A program made the position numbers and the translations under genes. From Viscum album (Eukaryota; Streptophyta; Magnoliopsida; Santalales; Viscaceae), in the NCBI GenBank assembly GCA_963277665.1, contig OY728147.1, forward strand, positions 1,264,609,424 to 1,264,673,423: a stretch of DNA of 64,000 nt. The letters are read 5' to 3'. The notes beneath the pieces were generated by a model, which worked only from the letters and a program-made list of their open reading frames with translations, did no database searches and was not told the origin of the DNA. Shown piece by piece: positions 12,591-23,969 of the stretch; the stretch's first letter is position 1; each line of letters begins with the position of its first letter.

Positions 12591-13200
12591 TTATTAACAT
12601 AGATACCCCACTCAGATATGACAAGGCCTAAAAACTCACATATTGTATCAAAAAATCACACTTTGAAAGCATACTAGGCATAGTACAATCCTTAAATGAT
12701 CTATAAATTATATGAATATAGTCTATACACTCCTCCTCAATCTTGAATTACACCAAGATGTCAACAATAAACACAACAACAAAATAGTACGAGAATCAAG
12801 AAATTATTATGTTTACCAAATACATGAATACTGTCGGAGTGTTAGTGAGTCTGAATAGTATAATCAAAAACTCATAATTCCTATAATTACTCTAAAAACT
12901 ATTATTGGTGTATCCTCTATCAAAATATAAACTAGAGGTACCCCAACCACAGATCAATATAAGAATTACAATGATACTACATCTACTTATCAAGTATATC
13001 ACTATTTTTTTGTAAGTTATACTTATTCTTAATGGTCAGATGATTCAACATGTAATAGTAAATGAAAACACTAATGTTATTGAATATATTCTTACAAAGT
13101 AGTATTTCTGAATCCAATAGTGACCTTCTAGGATGTAAAAATCCTTTCACCACCCAGTCCTCAATCTAGACATTAAGATCCACCAATAGGTACCATCAGA
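12591..13200 (-). pseudogene. Element M reverse transcriptase remnant, copy A
   Basis: Minus strand. NYRNYEFLIILFRLTNTP (about 12,890-12,841) is the GHYEFxVMPFGLTNAP signature. FIVDILV at 12,771-12,751 is the FIDDILV active site with the first catalytic Asp mutated to Val. MLSKCDF near 12,670 is the AKLSKCEF thumb motif. Upstream, the LNKVTxKNxYPLPRID region is detectable as a run of matches with stops. The RT cannot be active. A second, diverged copy lies at 14,740-15,400. Confidence 0.8.
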
Positions 13201-14097
13201 TACAATTGAATAGATATATGTATCACTCTATAAAATATTTCTATACTAAACATCACATCTCATTGTGAAAAAAATCTAAAAAAATCATCTTGAAAGAACT
13301 TAGGTAATGCACACACAAAAGAAGAAATATGGCCTCCCAAGTATGGATCAAATTCATTGAGAAACATTTTTTAAAACATGCATGTGTTTAAATCAGCATA
13401 ATGAAAAAATGTCGGCGTCCTTCTAGATATTGAGTCCCAATCACACTAAAAAACATTAGTTTCACACTCAAAAGATAATAACTCTCATTAATTTTGATAT
13501 TAGTCTACCTTTTCATTTACCCTAATCATCTATTCTAGGATGAAAATTTAGTCAAATATGTAATGATAAATCAGTAAAAAGACCCAAACCACCTAATTGA
13601 TTGCTATCACTACCCAAAACAATGTACATTTGATTCTTTTCAAGAATATACTACCAAAAGGCTTGAAATTTTCTTACAATAATGGCATAGTCATTATACG
13701 CACCCCAAACATTTCAAAAAACATTTATTAAATAAAATAATGAGTTACAGTTGTGTCAAAAAACATTATCACCATTGAAGATGAAATAAAAATCACACCA
13801 CTAACATTAGATATCCGTGTATGAGATTCCACACGTACAAATTCTACTATATATAGCCATCCTAAGTAGCCACTTGGACATCACCTTTGTGCTAATAATG
13901 ATACCTATCACAAATGTAAGCATAAACATGATCCTATGACCCCTTGGTAAATGTGTATCCCACTATGTTTTCATGGCACAAATTATCACAGAAATGATTC
14001 AAATGGCCATATCACCCTCAAAGAGGACTTTTTCTCAAATCCTCTATATATGGAGGCCTAGTTTAACCTAACCTCCAACAATGGTATAAATAACCAA
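13201..14097 (-). pseudogene. Element M zinc-knuckle and protease region, copy A
   Basis: This aligns with 15,390-16,254 at roughly 85% by eye. The part near 13,985-14,025 encodes on the minus strand a degenerate zinc knuckle ending YGHLNHFC in copy B and a close variant here. The protease that should lie between knuckle and RT is not readable. Homology with copy B stops abruptly at 14,097 after AAATAACCAA. Confidence 0.6.
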
Positions 14098-14350
14098 GTT
14101 TTGAATGATTATATAGAGATACAGAAAATTACTATTCCCACGCATTACTACATTTACAATGTTATCAGTAATGTTGTGATTGGTTAACATAAAATAAATA
14201 AATGGTTGGAGTAAGAAAAGTTTCATTAAAATGATTAAAATTTTAAAATAGAATATTATAGAAGTAAATGAGTTTCCAATACTAATTATGATGAAAACAT
14301 ATTTCCAATAGGATTGGGTTATTAGAGAATACATGATTTCTACAATGATT
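14098..14350. other. 253-bp spacer between the two pol copies of element M
   Basis: Flanked by copy A (ending 14,097) and copy B (starting about 14,351). It matches neither the gag beyond copy B (16,255 on) nor the RNase H beyond copy A (below 12,195), so it is not explained by a simple tandem duplication. An 88-codon minus-strand frame here has no recognisable content. Confidence 0.5.
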
Positions 14351-16254
14351 GTGTTCGTATAATAGCTACCAAATCAAGATCAGGAGTAGGTTATTTCTAA
14401 TCATGATTGTGTATCTAGTGAGATCCACAAACCACAACTTGTTTCCCCAACATCAGGATAAATCTCAAAACCATACCAAAAGCATCATATTAAAAATTAA
14501 AACATGTACATGGTTCCTAAGGAATCAAAACTAGTTTATAATTAAACTTAATATTTATCTCCTCAAAATTTATATGACACTTTTTGTACCATTCAAAATT
14601 AACACCCATACAGGTTATATATTTCATCGAAGATGGGAGAATGGTGACTACTCAAAAAATTATTCTACAGTAACTTTACAACCCCAAGATGATTTGGATC
14701 TCAAACACATTTCTAGGCTTCACCCAAAACATAACAACCTAAACCATTTCATTATCAACATAGATGCCCCACTCAGATATCACAATGCCTAAAAATCACA
14801 TATTGTATCTAAAACTCACACTTTGAAAGAATGCCAGTAATAGTATGTTCCTTAAATGTTATATAAATGATATGAATATATTCTATAAACTCCTCCTCCA
14901 TCTTGAATTACACAAAGATGTCAAAAATGGACACAACAAAAAATAGTCCAAGAACCAAGTAATGATTATGTTCACCAAATACATGAATATCGTTGGAGTG
15001 TTAGTGAGTCTGAATAGCATAACCAAAAACTCATAATTCCCATAATTACTCTAAAAACAATATTTGGGGTATATTATATAAAAATATAAACTGGTGGTTC
15101 CCCAACCATAGGTCGATCTAGGAAAACCAACGAGACTGTATCTACTTATCAAATATATCACTATTTTTTGTATGGGATACTTATTCTTAATGGTCAGATA
15201 ATTAAATATCTAATAGTAAATAAAAACTCTATGGTTTTTCAATATATTCTTAAAAAACAGTATTGGTGAATCCCATAGTGACATTCTAGAATGTAAAAAT
15301 CCTTTCACCACCTGGTCCTCAATATAGATATTATGATCCACTTACTCAATAGTTTCTGTCAGATACGATGGCATAGAAATAGTTATCACTCCAAGTAATA
15401 GTTCAATAGTAAAGATCACATATCACTGTGAAAAAATAGAGAAATCATCTAGGAAGACATCAGGTTATGCACCCACAAAAGAAGAAATATGGCCACCCAA
15501 GGATGGGTCAAATGCATTGAGAAACATTTTTGAAAACTTGCATGTGTTTAAATCAGCATAATGAAAAAATTTCCATGTCCTTCACGATCATGAGTCCCAC
15601 TCACCCTAAAAAACTATATTTTTAGAATCCAAAGATAATAACTCTCATTAATTTTTATAGTAGTCTACATTTTTCATTAGCTTAATCATTCATTATAGGA
15701 TGAAAATATAGTCAAATATGTAATGATAAATCTTTAAAAAGTCTCAAACAACCCTAATGATTCCTATCACTACCCAAATCAATATACATTTGAATTTTTT
15801 TTGAACCTATTTTCAAAAGACTTCGAATAATCTTACAGTAATGGCATAGTCTTTGATCGCAACCCCAACATTTCAAAAATCATTAATTAAATTAAATAAT
15901 GAGTTCCAGTTGGGTCAAAAAACATTATCACCGTTGAAGATGAAATAAACATCATACCACTAACATTAGATGTCCTTGTATGAGATTCCATAGGTAGAAG
16001 CTATTCTATATAAATACATCATAAGTAGACACTTGGAAATACCATTTGTGCAAATAATGATACCTAACACAAATAGAAGCATAAACATGAACCTATGACC
16101 CCTTGGTAAAAGTGTATCCCATCTTATTTTCATGGAACAACTTATCACAGAAATGATTCAAATGGCCATATCACCCAAAAAGTTGAATTTTTCTCAAAGC
16201 CTCAATAAATTGAGGCCAAGTTTGACCTAGACTCCAAAAATGGAAGAAATAACC
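14351..16254 (-). repeat. Second copy (B) of the zinc knuckle-protease-RT-RNase H start segment of element M
   Basis: The segment aligns with 12,190-14,097 at an offset of 2157-2163 bases. Minus-strand landmarks: a zinc-knuckle end YGHLNHFC near 16,190-16,150, followed in frame by DKLFHENKMGYTF; the RT N-terminal GFLxSRMS segment near 15,300 (family GFIRPSxS); MLFRLTNT at 15,021-15,000 (MPFGLTNA); and an active site reading SIFDIF at 14,931-14,911, where the family has FIDDIL, so one Asp is lost. It stops inside RNase H. Each copy has different catalytic losses, so both decayed independently after duplication. Confidence 0.75.
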
Positions 16255-17511
16255 AATTTCTACCCTATAGAAGCCCCTAAAACTGGTCCTACATAAAACT
16301 ATCCATTTTTGTGCTTCATTTTCTAACAAGAAGATTCACCATGGTTAACAGCTACACCTCTTAACGCTCCACCCATGCATGTCATTATTGCTACGAATTA
16401 CTTAAAAAACATGCATTATCCACTACATATACAATGGTTCATTGTAATAATTGAAAAGTCATTGACCAAACATCAGCCCTAAGGACCATTTTAAGCCTCT
16501 TATCCATAATATAATCATTATTTACTGGATCTAGTGTCAGATGCAACAATTAATTAATGTTGGTGGTGTAATACATAATAGTATAATTCTAATTTACCAA
16601 TATTGGAAACACATTGGTCTTTGATTTAAGTAAATGGTCAGTAAAAAATTGATAATTATGGATCACCATTCTAGAAATACAAGTATGAACATCATGAAAC
16701 GTACCATAAACTATTGACTCCCACCATATTCATCCTATTAAATTGCAAATATATATAGAAATCCACAGAAAATAATCTTTAGGTTTATTCAATAAGTTTA
16801 TAATCCTATAAATCCATTCAAGACACTCATATGACTCTTTAGGTCCATTTCAAGAAATTAGACAGTTGGATGATTCACAGTGAAAATTGTACAATGATCC
16901 CCTACCATTCATGTGTTCATAATGACCACTAACCCCATAGTATTAATTTTATAGATCAATACATCAACCACGAAAGGGTCTAATGGAGGATCATCCCATG
17001 GAACCTACCTCTTGTTTTCAATGTTTTTATTTGGGAGAGACCTTATTGGAGTAATTGGTTGCTATACCCAAAAAACAACCAATCTTTTATTATTGAAATC
17101 CAAAATTTTTAACAAAAAAAATTCTAATATAAATCATCAAAACAATAATAATTTAAACTTTTTATGAATACTTTCACAAAAAAGAAAACTATTTTTAATG
17201 AAATAGGTCAGTCTAAATAAACATCCCTCATAGGATATTCAAATGACCCTACTGACACCATGACCTCATTAATTTTAGATAGGTCAATTCAAATAATTTT
17301 CACATGAAATTTATTGTTATAAACCTAACTATTTGGTCTTGTAATTATTAAGGATTTTCCAACCACAAATGGAAACTCGTGTTCAGTAATGATAGTGATT
17401 TGTCTAGCCCCTATTCTACATATACATTTTGAATTTTATCCATCAAACATATGTCCACCCAATACACCAAACTAAATTAGGTAGTGCATAAACAGTTTAG
17501 TTTGATTATCC
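16255..17511 (-). pseudogene. Element M gag region (degraded)
   Basis: By position, between the primer site (17,512) and the zinc knuckle of copy B, this should encode Gag on the minus strand. I could not follow a convincing Gag core in any frame; stops are frequent. The call is by context only. Confidence 0.45.
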
Positions 17512-17523
17512 CCATTGATACCA
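17512..17523 (-). promoter_or_regulatory. Element M primer-binding site (tRNA-iMet type)
   Basis: The minus strand reads TGGTATCAATGG immediately inside the 5' LTR. The first eight bases match the TGGTATCAGAGC site for initiator methionine tRNA used by most plant Ty3 elements; 9 of 12 match overall. Confidence 0.65.
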
Positions 17524-18164
17524 TATTATAATAGATAATCATGGGATAACCAGACATGTTACTCAACTCATCCAATTATAGGGTGGGCTAAATCATAGAT
17601 AACAAAACTAGTCTTATATGTATTGAAAACATGAAAAAACACAAGTGTAAAAAGTGTAAACTGCAATGATGCAACAGATCCAAATTCTATATACCAATAA
17701 AAAAATATCTATACATCAAGTCTCCATGTGACCAATTTCACATCCAAACTCTCCCATAATTAAAAAATGACATAACCTGAATCTTAAAGGCTACATAAGT
17801 CTCTTCCCCTAACCTCAATCATACAAACATGGTCTATAGACATCCACAGTTAGATGTAGTGTTTGACCAACAGATTCTACAAGGAATCCACAAAATAATC
17901 TATAAGAGTAGTCATAAAAAAAATAAAAAAGTCCATGATACAAAACAAAATAATTTTATAAGAAGTTTCACAAAAAAATTAATTCGAAATCATTTTTCAA
18001 AAAATACTCGTGTTTTCACAAATTCTATTCCATGTTTCCAAATCAAGAAACAATGTAGGTAAAGGTACTAAAATATAAATATACAATCCATAATATAATT
18101 TACCATGTAATAAACAACCATAAATGAAAATTCATATACTATTTGGTCTTTAGACAATAAAAAT
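17524..18164 (-). repeat. Element M 5' LTR, left fragment
   Basis: Aligns with 8692-9337 of the 3' LTR (offset about 8.83 kb). Examples are CCATGTGACCAA (17,724) versus CCATATGACCAA (8888), and the AATGTAGG block at 18,050. It is cut at 18,164, where the TG of element II begins; the LTR continues at 42,299. Confidence 0.75.
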
Positions 18165-18257
18165 TGTCAAACCCTGATATTTTATGAGATTGATTGTTTT
18201 TTAATTTCATTGGTATATTGTGTTGTACACTACACTAATATTATCATTCAATGTATG
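18165..18257 (+). repeat. First 93 bases of the element II 5' LTR, split off by insertion of element I
   Basis: It starts TGTCAAACCCTGATATTTT and aligns with the first 91 bases of the element II 3' LTR (from 38,310) and of the element I LTRs. At 18,258 a second LTR start, TGTAACACC, begins. The rest of this LTR resumes at 31,621, exactly where the missing positions should continue. The last five bases, GTATG, pair with ATACA at 31,621-31,625 as a decayed target duplication of ATACG (changes C to T, G to A and A to G). Confidence 0.8.
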
Positions 18258-20269
18258 TGTAACACCACAATATTTTATTATATAGATTATTTTAATTTCA
18301 TTGATATCTTTGGTTGTATGGTACACCAATATTATCTTTCACTATACGCAACACCATATTAGCTGGAAGTATTCACAACAATATTCTTGGCTTATATTTC
18401 ACACAATTTCAATTTATTTTGATAGAATTCATTTCATGAAACATTGAGTATAGATTTTGTTCAATGTATAAATGAACTATGATTAGATTATGTTGTAAAT
18501 AACACCAAATTAAGCTTTCACTACATGTGACACTGACTTGGCTTGCAATATATGCAAGAGAGGCCTTCCTCGATAGCGTGTGTTGTATGTGATACTGAGT
18601 TTCACTAAACCAGGATATATTATTAAAATATTATTATTTAATAAGATATAAACTAGAATTTAAGAATATTATTATCAATATTTTAATTTATATTTAATAT
18701 TATAATTCCTCATACACATTTTCTAGAACATGATATGAAAAAAAATCAAATTTTTGGATAAAAGAAGTATTTTTTGAAAATGCAGTTTTACCACCTTTTG
18801 ATGACGTACCAATTTTAATTCTAGTTTTTAACACATTTATATGTTAAATTTTGAAAAATAATATTATTATTTGGAATAGGGACATAATAATTTCCTTTAT
18901 TTAATTTTTTTTATTTTACTAATAAAATTAAAATTTTAATGAATAGTTAAAAATACCGCATTTTAATTCAAAATTTCCTTTTCATCTAATTTATTTATAT
19001 AGTTAGATTGAATTTTTAATTGGTTTTAAAGTGTAATTATTTTATATTTCTATAATTTAATATAATTTAGGTCATTGAAAGTAATTTCATTTTTAAATCG
19101 GATATAAACACATGCTAATCTTGTGATAGATATTACTTCTTAAAAACCCGATTTTTTGGTTTTGACAACAGGAATTAATTTTAAGTTAATTACTCTAAAT
19201 TTTGTGTTTTGTATTTGGAAAAATTTATTCTATATTTTTAATCTGATGTTCTAAATTATCTGAATAGGTACCTTTTATTTTTCAACATCATGAATAGTAA
19301 CTTCAATAATTATTTTTATTTACCATTGTAAAGAGTAAATCTGTTAAATAAGGTTAGAAAAAATACTTTAATGATATAAAACTAGCATAAAACATTTTAT
19401 AATCCTATTTGATGAGATATTTCGGACAACAAGAAAACATGGGTCGATTTTGAGACCAAATGTATTCAGATGGAGGTGAAAATGACATTTTATAAGAATT
19501 AATTTAAAATAAAGATAATTATAACCTAAACATGTATCATTTAGTAAATCAATTTTAATATAGTATTATTTAAATGAGATATATTTATATGTATTATCAT
19601 TAGAAATATGAAAGGATTTTCCACATCATGATATTATATTCAAAATATTTACCCTTTAAATTTATAAATTTAATAATAACATAATGATGATGTAGTGATT
19701 TCTTCATTAATAAAGGATTCAAATAAATGATATTATAAATGTCAAAAAAATGTAATTTTGTTATTTTATTGGAATACATGAATTTTATGGATTATATTTA
19801 CATATAATATTTGATTTAATTACATACGTTCTATGAAATCAAGATGTTATTCATTTTTTAATAATTCAAGTATTAACAGAATCCAAAATTTACATAATTT
19901 ATAACATAAACAATAAACTAGTCTATTAAATGCATTCAAATAGGAAAAAATCTATGATTCATCCAAATTTTTTATATAATTTAAAATATTTCACAAATAA
20001 TAATTTTATGGCCAATTGACGTTATATGGTAAATAAATTAACCCACAATGGGTATATAACATGATATCAATATAAGATTACCAATGGTAAAATATGTGTT
20101 AAACCATAACTACAAGGATAAAAAACATTCAAAACATGTATAAATAATATTATATGAACGTTAATAGAACCAAAATCATCTTATATTTTAAATACATTTG
20201 TTTTTTTCATATTTAATCTAAATTTAATTTATAATAAATTCATATTTTGAGAGTTTTCTAAAGTGCCCA

Positions 20270-20290
20270 TTTCCTCTATTATAAAAGGGA
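20270..20290 (+). promoter_or_regulatory. Core promoter of the element I 5' LTR (pyrimidine patch and TATA box)
   Basis: A CCTCTATTATAAAAGGGA segment. The same arrangement, a CT-rich patch directly followed by TTATAAAAG, is conserved at the equivalent place in the other three full-depth G LTRs (29,233; 33,476; 40,253), though surrounding bases differ. This is the expected RNA polymerase II promoter for a retrotransposon U3. Confidence 0.75.
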
Positions 20291-20628
20291 ACCTGATCCC
20301 TCTCATATTAACTCCATTTTGATCCATAATGCTCTTCCATAACCAGACCATCTCTCTTATCAAATTCCCTAGTAACATTATTTTTTTCTGGGTATTTTCA
20401 AAAGTCCAACACTAGTGTGCTAAGATGATATTTAAAGGAGACACATTGACGAAGAGGTAATATCTTCTACCGATTCATTCATATTTTATTCTTATTATAC
20501 ATAATATTCATTTTTTGTTTCATTATTTAGTAATATAATTAGTGTAACACATATTCAGATATGTTATTATAAATATGAAACAAACATTTTTCACATTCTG
20601 TCTATCCATCGAAAAACGAAATCATTAT

Positions 20629-21060
20629 GCATGCATACGTACAACTTACTATATCCACACTATGGTGTAATATTTTTTTCACCACCACCTTACATAGATG
20701 GGTATAATGGTGGAAATAAAAAATATATATGATTTATAAAACATGAAAATAATTCATATATTTCATTCACCATCCACATCAATTACATTCAACAATTATG
20801 GGAACAATTTCATCGCTCGTGCACACATACGACTTACCGTGTCCACGACGCGATGAGTTTAATTCTCCACGTTAGCCATTCAAGATTGATTATAAATTAT
20901 ATATATAAAATAATCATGAAATATTTCTCATATTGATGCTACTGGATTAATTTATATATATATTTTCCATTTACTACTTCTGTTCAATTCAATAAGGAAT
21001 CAAAAATAGTGTTCTTGCATACATACAACCAACGTCTCCATGAATGGTGTATTCTAATTC
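20629..21060 (+). repeat. Three spaced copies of a GC-rich leader motif (element I 5' LTR)
   Basis: Copies at about 20,629-20,670, 20,815-20,865 and 21,012-21,060. The core resembles CGTACGACTTACCGTCTCC followed by ACGACG and GGTGTAATTC. They are spaced about 186 and 196 bases apart, with AT-rich DNA and a GGGTATAATGG/AACCATTCA pair between them. They lie 350-780 bases after the TATA box, so in the transcribed leader. Confidence 0.75.
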
Positions 21061-21073
21061 ATTCTTCTATCTG

Positions 21074-21104
<31 letters not shown>

Positions 21105-22682
21105 CCAAATATATATGATATATAAATCACATTTTACATTTTTGATCTATGTAAATCTTGGTCTAGGTAATATTATCAAAAATAACAAGTCCAAACATGT
21201 ACGATAAATAAAATGATTATTACCTAAAACATTGCTTTAACATGGAATTGACAAATGAATGGTTAATACAATGTCATAAATAAATCATATATGACATAAT
21301 AAATATTATTATGGTTCTATTACATGTTAATAATATGTTTACAACCACTATACAAGAGTTTAGGACACATACATATGAAATTTTACATAAGGTAAGGGAT
21401 ACCTTTTTCCAATCTCATTTTTATCTGAGATTGTTTATTCGTAAGTATTTAATGGTTATATATTTATCACCCTTGTCAATGTTTTCTAAAAATGTTTTCA
21501 AAAAATTTATAATATTATTGTATGTATATTTAAATTCATTTTTACCCATTTATTACATTTACTACAAGGAATGGAAGGAATCTTTATTTTGATTACCATA
21601 TAAGGTACATTTGACTTTTCAGGAAAGAGTAAAAAGAGAATATATTTTTTAACGTATATGAAATGAATGGATTTTTATGGTTTCATAAAGACATATTTCC
21701 ACGATGATTCCAATACACTATTTCAAGTTTATTTACATTTAATTATTTTCTGTTAATATTTTTTGGAATTTTGAGAAAACAAAATGTTTCTGAAGAAGAA
21801 AAGATATTTTCCTCAAGAACTATGTTCAACTGTTTTATGAAAATTATTTTTTATCTAATATGATACTCATAAATGAGGTTATGTTTCTGTCCCTATTATT
21901 ACTATTTTTTATAGTATTAATTATGGAATTGAATCTTGTATAGATTATGTTATGAGGTAATAATGTTTAGGAAATCCATATTATTTTATGGGATATTCAA
22001 GGATGAATGATTTACGATTTTGTGGAACATGATTTCACTATTAGATGGGTGGGACTTATATATCCTTTTAATGCATTGGGTAATGATTTATGTAAAATTT
22101 GAAAGAAATGGTTGTAATGTCAAGTAAATCCCACTCAGTAATACATGGATAGAACGAAATGTAAACCCAGTTCAGTAATGAACCTTGTCCACTACAATAG
22201 TCTTGGATGAAATACCCTGGGGTATATGGAAATCTTATTATGTGATCATTAGTTTTCAATAATTATATGTTTTATATCAATGCTATTTTATCATAGTTAG
22301 TTTTGTTTTATGATCTATCCCTTGCGAACTAAAAATATTTATTTTATGATTATATATTTTGATGTTTAAACATTATGTTAATTTTTTACGTTCAAATGTT
22401 TATGGATTGTTTTATGTTATCAATGATTACACTTACTGAACATTTCAGCTCACTATTTTTATTTTTAATTTTCCCCAAGATATAAATAATTGTTTTAGGA
22501 TGGAAAAAGGGGAATATCATTAAGGTATATTTTAAAGATCATTCACCATGTTAGAAGATTATATATCATGTTTCCTAAGACACTAAACTAATACGGTATT
22601 TGGGAATATTATTCTGTCTTGTATTAAGAGTTCTTTAATAGTAATGCAATTTTTATATACATCAAGCATGGGTCCCTACATT

Positions 22683-22694
22683 TGGTATCAGATC
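22683..22694 (+). promoter_or_regulatory. Element I primer-binding site (tRNA-iMet)
   Basis: TGGTATCAGATC, two bases after the LTR end CTACA; 11 of 12 bases match TGGTATCAGAGC, complementary to the 3' end of initiator methionine tRNA. Confidence 0.85.
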
Positions 22695-22951
22695 AATGTT
22701 TAATTTGACTTTTGGAAAATAGGTTTTCAAAACGTTACTCATGTCCCAAAAGATATTTTAATGGTATGTCTAGGGATGTTCCTAAGTTGAAGTATAAGTA
22801 TAGTTTACAATAAATATTTATGATAACGATTATGAATATATTAGGATTAAACCTCATCTGTTAGAGATTGAATGCACTCTTCCTTGATTTTTTTTCATTT
22901 CCTAGTATGAGTTTTTCCTCTCAAACTAATATTTTTAAATTTAGATAATAT

Positions 22952-23834
22952 ATGGAACCCCGAGGAACCATGTTAATGATCAATACACTGGGAGATGAAA
23001 TGATTGTCCTTCTGAAAAACCAAATGTAACCCAAGATAGAGAAAGAAGTATTATTTCTATAGTTATACAAACTATGAATGATTCTGGAATTCAAAATGAG
23101 TATAAAAGGGAAAAACATTCTTTTGAGTCCTTCATTAGCTAATATACTCCTTTTTTCTGAGGGTGTTCTGATCCACTTGTTGCTGAACAATTGATCAGTA
23201 ACATTGAAAAGATATTTTCCATGCATCGTTTAGAACATGAAAATGTCATTTTTTCTATTTACCATCTAGAAGGTGAATCAGACTAGTGGTGGAGTCTAAT
23301 TATGAATACAATGAACCAAGATCAAATTGAATCCATGGAATGGTACGAGTTCAAGAACATATTTCTCATTTTTTACATCCATTGTATTCTTCATAAAATG
23401 AAGAAAAAGAAGTTCCATGAGCTTAATAAAAAGGATACTGAATTTTTTAGTACATATTAGGTGAAATTTACAAGTCTTTCAGGCTACTCATCGGGCTTTA
23501 TCATCCAACCTAAATGTAAATTTGATTGATTCTTCAGTGGATTAAAACCAATTCTTATATATTCATTAGAGATAAGAGACTTTAGTAGCTATGAAGAGAT
23601 TGTCCATTTTTATGACAATGTAGAACTAGATATTGGTGTTACATATCCATCTTATGGATTGGATAATAAAATAATGGTGGAGTTCAAGGGAAAATCTCAA
23701 GACAATGGTGAAAAGTAGATAATTTTTTCATTATGCTCAATGTGGGGAAATAAGTATGATGGAGATTTTCGTAAAGGGTCTAGAAAATGTTTCATGGGAG
23801 GAAAATAAATTCATCGTGCAGTGGAGTGTTGAAT
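22952..23834 (+). pseudogene. Element I gag, first copy
   Basis: Retrotransposon Gag protein, the structural capsid precursor. The likely start is ATG at 22,952 (MEPRG); a frameshift leads into the main frame. From 23,170 to 23,829 one frame holds the Gag core. DPLVAEQLISNIEKIF matches the DPxxAExWLxxIEKIF start, and ENVIFSIYHLEGES*WW matches the VxFAxYxLxGEAxxWW motif with a stop. ESMEWYEFKNIFLIFY, VKFTSLSGY and FFSGLKPIL continue the core. A single zinc knuckle remnant at 23,788-23,829 reads CFMGGK*IHRAVEC (the CX2CX4HX4C second Cys is lost). About five stops in some 220 codons. It ends at the duplication junction, so it lacks the second knuckle. Confidence 0.85.
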
Positions 23835-23847
23835 TAATGGGAATCAT

Positions 23848-23925
23848 AACCCTATTTAAGATTTTTATCTTAGAAACATATATTGGGCATACAAACAGAA
23901 CCCTATTTAAGAGCATCATCTTAGA
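23848..23925 (+). repeat. Short direct repeat at the duplication junction
   Basis: AACCCTATTTAAGA followed by ATCTTAGA occurs twice, about 55 bases apart (from 23,848 and from 23,902), just before the sequence jumps back into LTR DNA near 23,970. Confidence 0.6.
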
Positions 23926-23969
23926 TTGAATGATTTATAAGATAACTATTTTTTTCATGTTTCTGTTAT

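Larger units (their letters stand above)
18258..22680 (+). repeat. Element I 5' LTR (4.4 kb)
   Basis: Collinear over its whole length with 27,209-31,620. Shared landmarks: the LTR start with TTTCATTGAT, a pyrimidine patch and TATA box near 20,278, three GC-rich motifs at 20,629, 20,815 and 21,012, GGGTGGGAC near 22,047, and GGGTCCCTACA at the end. U3 is about 2.0 kb, and R plus U5 about 2.4 kb if transcription starts about 30 bases after the TATA box. No significant reading frame. Confidence 0.85.

Noticed and set aside
12065..12631. 188-codon plus-strand open frame, the longest in the window
   Set aside because: It is antisense to the element M RNase H and RT, which are clearly legible on the minus strand; no recognisable protein on the plus strand.
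20629..21060. Spaced GC-rich motifs as a tRNA or small RNA gene
   Set aside because: They occur inside every family G LTR as repeats and cannot be folded by eye into a cloverleaf; no A and B box pair is seen.
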